A stretch of 33,225 bases of DNA from Candidatus Bathyarchaeota archaeon (GCA_029879735.1 JAOUPS010000011.1:1-33225), one strand, 5' to 3'. Positions 18,681-26,891 are shown, numbered from the stretch's first letter. The notes: generated by a model from the sequence alone, not told the origin. Program-made: numbers and translations.

Positions 18681-19700
18681 CTAAGATTTTTCTTCGTAAG
18701 AGCGGAGGATGGTGCTCTCGGCTATTTCTGCCGCCCAATCAGCAATTCTTTTTATGCTATCGCGTATAGAACAAACTGCACAAACTGCCACGGCGCTCAT
18801 CTGAGGAGTCAAGAAAGACTGAGAGGCGATCTCTCGATCTAATTTTTCAATCTCTTCCTCCCGCTCTATTATTTCGTTACAACTAGTAACATCCTTTGAA
18901 AAAAAAGAATTGACTGCCTTATCATATGAGTCCACAGCGTCATTACCAAATGCAAACATGAGTTTCAGCAGAGAATCTGGTATCTTCTGTTGGCTTCCGT
19001 TTAACATTATTATGTGTTTCGCAATGTTAGCTGCGTGATCCGCTACGTGCTCAATTCTATATACAAGAGTTTGATGGTCTAGGCAGTCGATGGGATCGAG
19101 GTTGATTTGCTTTGCTAAGACTGGGTCAATGGCAGCGCTACGGAGCAATCGAAGAAGAAAGAAGCAAAAGTGATCGACATCATCGTCAAGGGAGTAAACA
19201 GCCCTCGCTAGAGCCGCGTTCTGATCCTTTAGCGAATCACAAACATCTCGACACATGGAAACGGTTATCAAGTGCATCCTATGAACACCTGATACAATTG
19301 AAGCTTTTGACTCGTCTATCAAGGTTGTTATTTGCATGTTTTTAGCATCAGCTTCCATGATCCTCAAGTAAAGAACACCTGCTATACGACGAATCGCCTT
19401 TTGCTGTGCGGCAGAAAATATTTTTCTCGAGGCAAGTCTAACGCTGGAATAACCATTGAGATAACAGGCAATTATACTCCGAGCAATCGAAGCCTCAGTT
19501 TCGTTTGGATCGATATAGAGCGTTATTTTTCTTTCCTCCTTTTTCCTTTCGGCCCCTGCAAAGACTGTCAGAGAACGATCCCGTTGAACTTCTAAGGAGA
19601 CGACATCACCTCGTTTTACGTTGTTCAACTTCACCCAATGCTTCGGTAGAGAAATCACAAGGGATGACCTACCTAATGACATAACCTTACGTTGTTCCAT
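18681..19700 (-). CDS. PhoU-family protein with N-terminal AbrB/SpoVT-type domain
   Basis: 339 residues. The first ~45 residues (MSLGRSSLVISLPKHWVKLN then KRGDVVSLEV) form the swapped-hairpin AbrB-like DNA-binding domain found on archaeal PhoU proteins. The rest is helical and PhoU-like, with metal-type acidic/histidine stretches such as YRIEHVADHAANIAKHI and REEEIEKLDREI. PhoU proteins damp phosphate transport or act as regulators, but no pst genes are nearby. Start ATG 19700 has GAGGAGA upstream and ATTAATATAAC (19733-19743) as a possible TATA box. It is divergent from the duplicated-domain NfnA gene, so it may control that unit; this is inference from position only. Confidence 0.85.
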   Translation of the reverse strand: MEQRKVMSLGRSSLVISLPKHWVKLNNVKRGDVVSLEVQRDRSLTVFAGAERKKEERKITLYIDPNETEASIARSIIACYLNGYSSVRLASRKIFSAAQQKAIRRIAGVLYLRIMEADAKNMQITTLIDESKASIVSGVHRMHLITVSMCRDVCDSLKDQNAALARAVYSLDDDVDHFCFFLLRLLRSAAIDPVLAKQINLDPIDCLDHQTLVYRIEHVADHAANIAKHIIMLNGSQQKIPDSLLKLMFAFGNDAVDSYDKAVNSFFSKDVTSCNEIIEREEEIEKLDREIASQSFLTPQMSAVAVCAVCSIRDSIKRIADWAAEIAESTILRSYEEKS

Positions 19701-19704
19701 GATC

Positions 19705-19945
19705 TCTCCTCTTAATATATATCCAAATTTCAGTTATATTAATACATATTTCGTAAAATACACATTCGCATAGATCTTCAAGAACTTTGTATTCACGTGG
19801 ATGACCTTGTTTGGTTTGTCCTTTTCGGTAATTCTGTTCTTTATCGTTGGTCACGCATACCGGGTGACATATGTATATATTAGATATACAAACATATATT
19901 ACATTACGGAGAAATATATATCTGGCTTTTCTCTCTAACATGTGT
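19705..19945. promoter_or_regulatory. AT-rich divergent control region with inverted repeats
   Basis: The ~260-bp gap between the PhoU-like gene and the NfnA fusion gene holds a palindrome GTATAT-ATTAG-ATATAC (19873-19889). This is nested in ATATGT (19869-19874) and ACATAT (19892-19897). GAAATATATATC at 19911-19922 is a likely TATA box for the rightward gene. ATTAATATAAC (19733-19743, minus strand) may serve the leftward gene. The nested repeat upstream of the rightward TATA box looks like an operator. Confidence 0.4.
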
Positions 19946-19960
19946 TGAGGCTAGAGCAAG

Positions 19961-22042
19961 ATGACACACAGAAGAAAGTTCGAAAGAGAACGCCCACTTT
20001 CTGAAAAAGTGCACGTAATGGAAAAGCAAGAAAAAAGTTTCGAAAGCGCAGGGTTCTATGGAACACTATTTAACAACCTAATTAATCATGAGGAAATTGA
20101 AACAAAAGACCTGAAAAAAGGCGACATTTGCTTATATTTTGATGTTTGGCGCGAACCTTACAGGATTGGCGATGATAAGGTGTCTGAGACTTTTATGGAA
20201 GTAATTATTGGAAAGGTGGAAAATTCGGCGCCATTAACCTTTTCAGAGGCTATATGTCTAAACACCTATCAAGACAGCGTAAGCTATTCTGGAGGAATTT
20301 TTACGTGGTCTAGAGGATCAATGTTTTCTCCTCATCAACTTATACCAGTTGACCATGAAGTATTTCAAAAATTGAAGGAAGCATTGAATACAAAAAATTG
20401 GACAGAAAATGTTTCATATAATAAAAGACACGTCGCTGCTTTCGTTCGTAATTTGGAGAGCTACTTCACGGGAAAACTCCTTGTCATGAAGGCTGGAGAG
20501 GAAAAACCATCTATCTCTTTAAAGGGTGAAGGGGATTTCGAAAGGGCGAGGTTTTACGAACCATTAGTCAACATCCTGATGAGCCAAGATAAGCCTGAAA
20601 CAATGGTCCTGAAAAAAGGCGACGTTTCCTTATATTTTGATGTTTGGCGCGAACCTTACAGGATTGGCGATAGGAAAGTTTCTGAGACTTTTATGGAAGT
20701 AATTATTGGAAAGGTGGAAAATTCGGCGCCATTAACCTTTTCAGAGGCTATATCTCTAGACACTTATCAGGACAGATTAACTTATTCTAAGGGAAGATTA
20801 ACATGGTCTAGAGGATCAGTGGTTTCTCCTCACGAGCTCATACCAGTCGACCATGAACTATTTCAGAGATTGAAGATAACGCTGAAAACCAAAAAGTGGA
20901 CAGAAGATGTTTCACACAACAAAAAACACATCACCACCTTCGTTCGACACTTAGAGAATTTCTTCACGGGAAAATGCCCCGGCAAAAACTATAGAGTAGT
21001 TCAGAAAGACTTGTTAGTAAAAGGATCCAACGGACTAAATGCCATTATAAGTCTGGAGGTGAAAGCCCCAGAAATAGCGGCAGAGGCTGCTCCTGGACAA
21101 TTTGTTGTGATTAGGCTCCATGAAAGGGGAGAACGAATTCCCCTCACCATCGCAGAGATCAAAAAAGATGAAGGTTTGATTAGGATAATCTTTCAAGTTG
21201 TTGGAAAAACCACGGAAGAATTGGCAACGGTGAAAAAAGGAGAGTTTGTCTTAGATGTATTAGGACCTCTAGGAAACCCCGTTGAGCTCAAAAAGTACGA
21301 TAAACCTGTGATTTGTATTGCTGGAGGAGTTGGCGTCGCATCAATCTATGCCAAGACAAAAGCGCTGAAGGAAAAAGGCAACTACGTCGTATCAATAATT
21401 GGCGCAAAAAGTAAAGACATTCTAATCTTGGAAGAGGAGATGAGAAAAGTAAGTGACGAACTTTATGTGACCACAGACGACGGCTCTTATAAATTCGTTA
21501 GAGACGGATCGGAATGCTTGCATAGGGTAAGAAAAAACGGCTTTAAGGTATACGGTGGTTTTGTAAATAGTGTCTTAGAAGCTTTATTCGGCAATTATAA
21601 ACTACTAACTAGAGAAAACGAGGGAATAAAGGAGCCCGACAAAAAGTTTCTAAACTATGGGCCTCGCCAAATGGTTGGCAGACACTCTCTTAACAACATT
21701 GCGGAAATCATTGCTGTTGGTCCCATACCAATGATGCGGGCAATCGTAAATGTAGTCGCTGGGAATGGCAAGTATAATCCTGAAACAGATTACAGAAAAG
21801 ATCTAGTCAAGACCCTTGTGAGTTTAAACCCTATCATGGTTGACGGAACAGGTCTGTGTGGTTGCTGCAGGGTAAGAATATACAATCCAGAAAAGAAGAA
21901 GTATGAGACCAGGTTTGCCTGCGTTGACGGCCCTGTATTCAATGGACTTCTAGTTGATTTTGACTCGCTCTTAAGAAGAACCACTCAATATAAACCAAAA
22001 GAGGAGAAATCTGCAAAATATCTGGAAACCATCGGGTGGTAG
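19961..22042 (+). CDS. NfnA-like oxidoreductase with duplicated unknown N-terminal domain
   Basis: 693 residues; ordinary NfnA is about 275. Residues 27-172 and 193-338 are two copies of a domain I do not recognise, 166 residues apart. Both share LYFDVWREPYRIGD, KVSETFMEVIIGKVENSAPL and HNK/YNK-to-FFTGK ends. From about 342 the chain is NfnA/SudB-like: PGQFVVIRL, RIPLTIA, ICIAGGVGVAS, then the [2Fe-2S] loop DGTGLCGCCRV with FACVDGP. About 60 extra residues (near GGFVNSVLEALFGNYKLL) sit before that loop. Start ATG 19961 follows GAGG about 10 nt upstream. An nfnB-like gene begins 6 nt after its stop. The repeats have no cysteines matching a cluster motif; a partner-docking or regulatory role is only a guess. 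Confidence 0.85.
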   Translation: MTHRRKFERERPLSEKVHVMEKQEKSFESAGFYGTLFNNLINHEEIETKDLKKGDICLYFDVWREPYRIGDDKVSETFMEVIIGKVENSAPLTFSEAICLNTYQDSVSYSGGIFTWSRGSMFSPHQLIPVDHEVFQKLKEALNTKNWTENVSYNKRHVAAFVRNLESYFTGKLLVMKAGEEKPSISLKGEGDFERARFYEPLVNILMSQDKPETMVLKKGDVSLYFDVWREPYRIGDRKVSETFMEVIIGKVENSAPLTFSEAISLDTYQDRLTYSKGRLTWSRGSVVSPHELIPVDHELFQRLKITLKTKKWTEDVSHNKKHITTFVRHLENFFTGKCPGKNYRVVQKDLLVKGSNGLNAIISLEVKAPEIAAEAAPGQFVVIRLHERGERIPLTIAEIKKDEGLIRIIFQVVGKTTEELATVKKGEFVLDVLGPLGNPVELKKYDKPVICIAGGVGVASIYAKTKALKEKGNYVVSIIGAKSKDILILEEEMRKVSDELYVTTDDGSYKFVRDGSECLHRVRKNGFKVYGGFVNSVLEALFGNYKLLTRENEGIKEPDKKFLNYGPRQMVGRHSLNNIAEIIAVGPIPMMRAIVNVVAGNGKYNPETDYRKDLVKTLVSLNPIMVDGTGLCGCCRVRIYNPEKKKYETRFACVDGPVFNGLLVDFDSLLRRTTQYKPKEEKSAKYLETIGW
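20039..20476 (+). repeat. First copy of intragenic ~438-bp direct repeat
   Basis: Encodes domain copy 1 of the NfnA fusion. Offset to copy 2 is exactly 498 nt. Blocks 20131-20173 (43 nt) and 20183-20255 (73 nt) are identical to copy 2, while flanking parts differ at many positions. Confidence 0.85.
20537..20974 (+). repeat. Second copy of intragenic ~438-bp direct repeat
   Basis: Encodes domain copy 2. Identical blocks are 20629-20671 and 20681-20753. The mosaic of identical centre and diverged flanks suggests gene conversion after duplication. Confidence 0.85.
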
Positions 22043-22048
22043 AACATT

Positions 22049-23488
22049 ATGGAATCCAAAAGAGTTGTGATACCGAGACAAGATCCGCATTCCAGGATTA
22101 AAAATTTTGATGAAGTCGCGCTGGGTTATACCGCAGAACAAGCTATGAAAGAAGCATCAAGATGCTATGGGTGTAAGAAACCAAGATGTATAGAAGGATG
22201 CCCTGTTAACGTAGATATCCCTGAATTCATAGAATGTGTCAAGAACGGAAATTTTGAAGATGCCTATAACGTATTAACGAAATCCCTCCTCTTCCCTCGC
22301 ATCACTGGGAGAGTTTGTCCTCAAGAGACTCAATGCGAAGAATCTTGTGTAGCCGGGATCAAGGAGGGGTGTGATCCTTCAGCCATAGGCAACCTCGAGC
22401 GATTCGTCGGGGATTGGGCAGCCGAAAAGGGCATTGTTCCGTCTTATGAAATAAAAGAAAACGGAAAGTCTGTCGCAATTACTGGATCAGGCCCAGCGGG
22501 AATAACAGCTGCTACAGACCTTAGAAAAAAAGGCTATCATGTTACAATCTATGAGGCATTACATGTCGCCGGAGGAGTGCTTGTATACGGTATTCCCGAG
22601 TTTAGATTGCCCAAGACGATAGTTCGCAGTGAGATACACAAGCTAGAGAGGATGGGTGTTAAGATTAAGTATAACACCTTAATCGGAGCTACAAAATCTT
22701 TCGAGGATATAAAGGAAGAAAATGATGCCATTTTCATCGGGACAGGAGCGGGGCTACCCCGTTTCATGGGGATTCCGGGGGAAGAATTAGTCGGAGTCTA
22801 TACCGCGAATGAATTTCTGGCCCGTATCAATTTGATGGGAGCAAATAGGTTTCCTCAGTATGATACTCCTATCGATGTTGGGGATGGGGCTGCGGTTGTC
22901 GGAGGCGGCAATGTTGCCATGGATTCCGCGAGAGTAGCGCTGAGACTTGGCGCAAAGGTGGACTTGTTTTACAGGAGGACAAGAGGATGTATGCCCGCCA
23001 GAAAAGTTGAGGTACATCACGCTTTAGAAGAAGGAATTAGGTTTAGGGAGCTTAGAAATCCAATAAAATTAGTTGGTAATAAGGGAAAACTTCAGAGAGT
23101 AAAATATTCTGTGATGAAACTCAGCGAGGAACTCGACCGTTCCAGAAGGAAAATTCCAGTTGAAACGGGAAGAACATATTCCTCTCCTTACAATACTTTT
23201 ATCATAGCCATTGGTCAAAGCCCCAACCCCCTTCTGCCAAGAAAAGTACATTGCCTCAAGACAAACAAAAAGGGGTATATTATTGTAAATCCTGAAACTT
23301 TAAGAGTGGAGTCAGTGGACGACTGTCTCGTATTCGCTGGCGGGGACATAATAGGGAATCAATGCAAGGGAAGGGGAGGCACTGTAATAGATGCGATGGG
23401 TCATGGAAGACTAGCCGCAAAAAACATCGATAAACTCTTGAGTGGGGCTAAGTGGAAAAAGAAGAAAATCGTTGCGATTAGTAGATGA
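22049..23488 (+). CDS. nfnB: NfnB/GltA-like NAD(P)H oxidoreductase subunit (second copy)
   Basis: 479 residues, paralog of the nfnB at 17182-18582. N-terminal cluster ligands CYGCKKPRCIEGCP and CPQETQCEESC, FAD motif [33 protein letters not shown] motif [13 protein letters not shown] with YRRTRGCMPAR, and the last FAGGDIIG are intact, so it should be catalytic. It lies 6 nt after the duplicated-domain NfnA gene, making a second complete Nfn-type pair. The C-terminus ends in a lysine-rich tail (KWKKKKIVAISR) that differs from copy 1. A decayed fragment resembling the copy-1 C-terminus follows, hinting at recombination here. Confidence 0.87.
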   Translation: MESKRVVIPRQDPHSRIKNFDEVALGYTAEQAMKEASRCYGCKKPRCIEGCPVNVDIPEFIECVKNGNFEDAYNVLTKSLLFPRITGRVCPQETQCEESCVAGIKEGCDPSAIGNLERFVGDWAAEKGIVPSYEIKENGKSVAITGSGPAGITAATDLRKKGYHVTIYEALHVAGGVLVYGIPEFRLPKTIVRSEIHKLERMGVKIKYNTLIGATKSFEDIKEENDAIFIGTGAGLPRFMGIPGEELVGVYTANEFLARINLMGANRFPQYDTPIDVGDGAAVVGGGNVAMDSARVALRLGAKVDLFYRRTRGCMPARKVEVHHALEEGIRFRELRNPIKLVGNKGKLQRVKYSVMKLSEELDRSRRKIPVETGRTYSSPYNTFIIAIGQSPNPLLPRKVHCLKTNKKGYIIVNPETLRVESVDDCLVFAGGDIIGNQCKGRGGTVIDAMGHGRLAAKNIDKLLSGAKWKKKKIVAISR

Positions 23489-23516
23489 AGGCGCACGCGT
23501 AGTTTTCGAGGAGCTT

Positions 23517-23627
23517 CATCTTCTAGATGGAGACATATGACAGACAAAGCAACGGTCATAAGTGACATGGGAGCAGGAAAAAAAGCAGAAAAAGCAATAC
23601 ACCAATAACTTAATGGAAAAGAGTTAA
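23517..23627 (+). pseudogene. Decayed 3' fragment of an nfnB-like gene
   Basis: Downstream of the intact nfnB-like gene, 23537-23608 reads TDKATVISDMGAGKKAEKAI. This matches [20 protein letters not shown] at the end of nfnB copy 1. Before it, GGAGACATA matches the GGDI codons but a base is missing. After it, one extra A breaks what would be QYLMEKS-stop (copy 1: KYLMKSE). The fragment is closer to copy 1 than to the gene it adjoins. It is too short and frameshifted to be functional. Its 3' end overlaps the extended reading frame of the opposite-strand RNase H gene. Confidence 0.75.
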
Positions 23628-24098
23628 AGCGCACACGCGGTGACGATTAACTACCGTGTGTACACAACTTAATTTTGAACAAAGTATGACTATTTGCTTA
23701 TGCCCGAGGAAGCGCGCGCGAACGTGTATGAACGATATTTTCTGAAAACTTTGCTTCAGATCCTGCACTTTCAACCATAATCTTCTAAGATTCGGATTCT
23801 TAACTCGATACTCGCCGTTAAGCTGTTTCACAACAAGCTCACTATCTAGATAGCAAACAACTTCTTGACTCTCCGTTTTAGAAGCAACATCAAGAGCTGA
23901 TATCAAGGCCCTATACTCAGCGTGATTGTTTGTCCCCAATCCCACATATTCAGACCTTCTCTTCAAGATTTCTCCACCATCAGTGAGAATCATAAAGGCT
24001 ATCGCCGAAGGCTCAGGATTGCCCCGGGAAGCACCATCAGAATACACTTTCAACCTCAACTCATTCTTCCTCTTTTGTAACCAATTTTTTCTTTGCAT
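23610..24098 (-). CDS. rnhA: RNase HI with disrupted C-terminus
   Basis: Archaeal-type RNase HI; it cleaves RNA in RNA-DNA hybrids. Catalytic residues are seen in YSDGASRGNP (Asp), NNHAEYRAL (Glu) and YLDSELVVKQLNGEY (Asp). After FIHV the expected PRExNxxAD segment, with the last acidic residue, is absent. The frame instead runs through a GC-alternating tract (23712-23720) into unrelated sequence ending VCALTLFH. Removing 11 nt there restores PRA but then meets a stop, so the 3' end is probably decayed. Start ATG 24098 gives a 27-nt leader from a TATA-like box at 24148-24155; TTG 24059 is an alternative. Activity is doubtful. Confidence 0.75.
   Translation of the reverse strand: MQRKNWLQKRKNELRLKVYSDGASRGNPEPSAIAFMILTDGGEILKRRSEYVGLGTNNHAEYRALISALDVASKTESQEVVCYLDSELVVKQLNGEYRVKNPNLRRLWLKVQDLKQSFQKISFIHVRARFLGHKQIVILCSKLSCVHTVVNRHRVCALTLFH
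23712..23720. repeat. (GC)n tract interrupting rnhA
   Basis: GCGCGCGCG inside the rnhA frame exactly where homology to RNase HI ends. Similar tracts elsewhere in the window are otherwise mostly intergenic. Confidence 0.7.
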
Positions 24099-24147
24099 TT
24101 CCGCTTTCTGTAATCACAGGAGTTATAACTTGAATACTGCGGAAGAG

Positions 24148-24163
24148 ATTTAAACATATATAC
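24148..24163. promoter_or_regulatory. Overlapping divergent TATA boxes of rnhA and mgtC
   Basis: GTTTAAAT on the minus strand (24148-24155) serves rnhA. ACATATATAC on the plus strand (24154-24163) would start mgtC transcription at or within a few bases of its ATG, so that mRNA may be leaderless. Confidence 0.45.
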
Positions 24164-24184
24164 GGCTTATAACAACTGAAAATT

Positions 24185-24589
24185 ATGAATCTTGATTTAG
24201 AATTGGTTGCTAGGGTGATCTTGGGTTTTATACTCAGCGGAATAGTAGGTCTGGAAAGAGAAGTAAGTCTTAAGCCAGCTGGTTTAAGAACCCACATACT
24301 GGTTGGACTGGGTTCAACTCTTCTCACTGTGCTATCTTTAAATGCTTTCCCAGGTTCCGATCCTGCTCGAGTAGCTGCATCAATTATCGTCGGAATAGGC
24401 TTCCTTGGAACTGGCACAATAATCAAAACCAAGGAAAAAATCATAGGACTGACTACAGCAGCAACTCTTTGGATTGTAGCTTCCATTGGCGTGGCAACCG
24501 GAGCAGGATTTTACTTACTCGCGGCTGTTGCTACAATTCTTGCATTTTTCGTCCTAAAACTAGACGTATTTGAGAGGACACCACGCTGA
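24185..24589 (+). CDS. mgtC: MgtC/SapB family membrane protein
   Basis: 134 residues with about four hydrophobic segments. The family signatures GLEREVSLKPAGLRTH, VGLGSTLLTVLS, IIVGIGFLGTGTII and GLTTAATLWIVASIG are all present. The C-terminal cytoplasmic domain of longer MgtC proteins is absent, as is common in short SapB-like members. MgtC proteins modulate ATP synthase or adapt cells to low magnesium in bacteria; the archaeal role is unknown. The ATG is about 25 nt from a TATA-like box, so translation may be leaderless. It is divergent from rnhA and probably monocistronic; a GC tract lies downstream at 24711. Confidence 0.88.
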   Translation: MNLDLELVARVILGFILSGIVGLEREVSLKPAGLRTHILVGLGSTLLTVLSLNAFPGSDPARVAASIIVGIGFLGTGTIIKTKEKIIGLTTAATLWIVASIGVATGAGFYLLAAVATILAFFVLKLDVFERTPR

Positions 24590-24788
24590 CTTAGTATCAT
24601 AGTCCGTATTCGATTATTACTTACTTCTCTGTTATGGCACACGCTGATTTTTGCTTTGATTTCGCTTAAGAATAAGTGAATGATAAAAACTTCGTTTCAG
24701 CCGTCGACTTGCGCGCGCTGATGTACACACCTTTATGTTCTATTGGTTAATTAAAGATAAGAAATGGATGAATAAGTAAAAAGAAAGA

Positions 24789-24798
24789 ATTAAATATC
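24789..24798 (+). promoter_or_regulatory. TATA-like promoter of the hydrogenase operon
   Basis: ATTAAATATC, predicted transcript start near 24820. This is the only strong box in the ~250-nt gap after mgtC. Confidence 0.45.
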
Positions 24799-24847
24799 TT
24801 AGTATTTCTTTTATTAACTCTCTTTAAGCTAGGTTTGAGTGAAGCTT

Positions 24848-25327
24848 ATGTCAAAAATTACGACTGCACATGAGAAAGTGTTGCTCTACGACCCTAAACG
24901 ATGCACCGGATGCCGCTACTGTGAAATTGCCTGTGCTTTTTATCATTTCAAGCAGTTCGACCTTGAAAAGGCCCATTTGCATATACCGTTTGATGAGAAA
25001 AACGGTGACTTTGAAGCCATATACTGTCAGCACTGCGATGAGCCCGTCTGCGTTGCTGCCTGCCCAAGCGAAGCAGCAGTAAAAGACGAAGAAACTGGTT
25101 TGGTGGAAATAAACCCCATGAGATGCATAGGCTGCAAAACATGCACTTTCGCTTGTCCACTTTCAGTTCCGTGGTTCAATGCGGACTATCAAGTTTCAAT
25201 GAAGTGTGACTTTTGCGACGGCGACCCGCAATGTGCCAAGTTCTGTTCTCCACAAGCCATACGGGTTGCGACGCGAAAAGAGGCATGGGAATTTAATAAA
25301 AAACACTACGTAGAGGTGTTGACGTAA
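24848..25327 (+). CDS. Four-cluster ferredoxin-like electron-transfer subunit
   Basis: About 159 residues of the HycB/CooF/DmsB type. Four cysteine groups are visible: CTGCRYCEIAC, CQHCDEPVCVAACP, CIGCKTCTFACP and CDFCDGDPQCAKFC. That is 16 cysteines, enough for four [4Fe-4S] clusters. There is no signal peptide, so it is cytoplasmic. It leads the hydrogenase operon and would carry electrons between hydrogenase and HdrB-like or other partners (inferred). Start: ATG 24848 with GAGTGA 6 nt upstream, or GTG 24839 in the same frame. The stop TAA overlaps the next ATG by one base. Confidence 0.88.
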   Translation: MSKITTAHEKVLLYDPKRCTGCRYCEIACAFYHFKQFDLEKAHLHIPFDEKNGDFEAIYCQHCDEPVCVAACPSEAAVKDEETGLVEINPMRCIGCKTCTFACPLSVPWFNADYQVSMKCDFCDGDPQCAKFCSPQAIRVATRKEAWEFNKKHYVEVLT

Positions 25328-25998
25328 TGGTTTCGGAAAATGAAATAACAACTTATCTGAGGCAGGAACTCGGCGAAGACCTAATCAAAGCGTCAAAAAC
25401 CCGTGAAAGAAGAGTGTCCGTGAGAATCAAGCCAACCGCCCTCAGAAAAGCCGTAAACGCTCTGCAAAAGCAATACCCGACGCTCCGTTTCATGACCCTT
25501 TCAACGGTTGACCACGGCTTAGACTTTGAATTCCTACATCACTTTCACGTGGATGGAGCCGTTGTAACACTGAGAAGTGTAAAGCCTAAAGAAGACAACA
25601 CCCTAGAATCCATAGTAGACCTTATTCCAGCGGCCAATTTCATAGAAAGAGAGGTTGCTGACCTTTTCGGTGTAAAACTAGTTAATCACCCACAACCGCA
25701 GCATCTAATACTGACAAAGGATTGGCCAGATGACAAGCGACCATTAAGAAGACCATTAGAAGGCGAACTTCCACCGCAAGCAAGACCGGTGGCTGAAGCG
25801 TTAATATCAACCAGCTGTGTAGCCCCGATATCAGCGTTTATGCAGAAAAAACGTGAAGAAGCAGGCCTACCCAGGACTCCGCCTTTCGCGTTCACGGATG
25901 AGAAAACCATGGAAGAATTCCACGGAATCATGAAGGATACAAACTTGGCCAAGAAGGCTGGCTATGACTGGAAGAAAAAAAGGTTGCGGTACAAGTAA
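25327..25998 (+). CDS. NuoC/HycE-N-like hydrogenase subunit
   Basis: 223 residues, 30-kDa-subunit family of complex I and group 4 hydrogenases. The signature FIEREVADLFGVKLVNHPQ followed by LILTKDWPDDKRPLRRP is clear. These proteins bind the outer face of the large subunit and carry no cofactor. The C-terminal half (RPVAEALISTSCVAPIS onward) is an extra region I do not recognise. The start overlaps the ferredoxin stop by one base, so the two are coupled. Its presence places the hydrogenase downstream in the complex-I-related (group 4) class and not in the Mvh/Frh class. Confidence 0.85.
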   Translation: MVSENEITTYLRQELGEDLIKASKTRERRVSVRIKPTALRKAVNALQKQYPTLRFMTLSTVDHGLDFEFLHHFHVDGAVVTLRSVKPKEDNTLESIVDLIPAANFIEREVADLFGVKLVNHPQPQHLILTKDWPDDKRPLRRPLEGELPPQARPVAEALISTSCVAPISAFMQKKREEAGLPRTPPFAFTDEKTMEEFHGIMKDTNLAKKAGYDWKKKRLRYK

Positions 25999-26015
25999 CG
26001 GAGAGTGATTGAAGA

Positions 26016-26891
26016 ATGGTTAAATACGTATCATTCCTGGGATGCCAAATCCCTATGCGAATCCCAAGCATAGAAATAGCCTCGAGAAAAGTTTTTGAAA
26101 AAATAGGGCTGGAAACGGTTGACCTTCCGGGTTATTCATGCTGTCCCGAACCGGTAGTTTCCCGGCTGTTGGATAAAACCGCTTGGTTGGTAACGTCAGC
26201 GAGAAACCTGGCATTAGCAGAAGAACTTGGATCAGACCTAATGACATTATGCAATGGCTGCTATGAAACCCTAGTTGAAACAAATGAGGTTCTGAAACAT
26301 GATCCAGAAGAACTGCGAAAAACAAATGAGGTTCTGAAACGCTACGGCAAACAATACACTGGAAAAGTCAAAGTGAAACATGCCGTTGAGGTTCTTTATG
26401 AAGAGATAGGCGTTGACAGAATCAAGCAGCAAGTAGTCAAACCTCAGAAAATCCGGGTAGCTCTCCACTATGGATGCCACCTGTACCGCGAACCAGAAGG
26501 AGAAGACATTATGCGAAAACCAAACATGATGAAGGAATTAACCCGTCTGACTGGCGCGGAGATTGTTGACTATAGACTTGAACGTTTATGCTGTGGATAT
26601 CCAAGCATGCAAGCAGACGAAGAGTTTTCACTGAAGCAGAGGCTGCTTTTAAAATTAAGGCACATAAAAGAAGCTGGAGCAGACGCCGTAGTTCTAACGT
26701 GTCCAGCTTGCACAATACAGTTCGAAATAGGTCAAGTAATGTTAAAACGATATGGCGTTCAATACAACATTCCATGCATCAACATGATGGAACTACTGGC
26801 GTTATCCTTTGGAGTTCCATCAAAAGACCTGCATCTTGAACTTCATAAAAGCCCTGTTTTACGGTTGGCTCAAAAGATGGAGGCGATGTAA
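26016..26891 (+). CDS. hdrB: HdrB-like CCG-domain protein
   Basis: 291 residues, the size of HdrB. Two complete cysteine-rich (CCG) motifs are seen. The first runs from FLGCQIP through YSCCPEP to LCNGCYE; the second from HYGCHLYREP through RLCCGYPSMQ to TCPACTIQF. In HdrB these bind two non-cubane [4Fe-4S] clusters that reduce CoM-S-S-CoB. No methanogenesis gene is seen, so the physiological disulfide or other acceptor is unknown. HdrC is missing; the four-cluster ferredoxin may replace it. It sits between the NuoC-like gene and the [NiFe] large subunit, an odd place for hdrB. An 18-nt repeat encodes the TNEVLK copies near residues 89 and 103. Confidence 0.85.
   Translation: MVKYVSFLGCQIPMRIPSIEIASRKVFEKIGLETVDLPGYSCCPEPVVSRLLDKTAWLVTSARNLALAEELGSDLMTLCNGCYETLVETNEVLKHDPEELRKTNEVLKRYGKQYTGKVKVKHAVEVLYEEIGVDRIKQQVVKPQKIRVALHYGCHLYREPEGEDIMRKPNMMKELTRLTGAEIVDYRLERLCCGYPSMQADEEFSLKQRLLLKLRHIKEAGADAVVLTCPACTIQFEIGQVMLKRYGVQYNIPCINMMELLALSFGVPSKDLHLELHKSPVLRLAQKMEAM

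Noticed and set aside
19687-19941. Minus-strand ORF in the divergent control region
   Set aside because: AT-rich chance frame with low-complexity content over promoters and palindromes.
26277-26342. Repeated 18-nt word (acaaatgaggttctgaaa) in hdrB as a possible regulatory repeat
   Set aside because: It is in frame and encodes a repeated TNEVLK in the spacer between cysteine motifs; a small coding duplication explains it.
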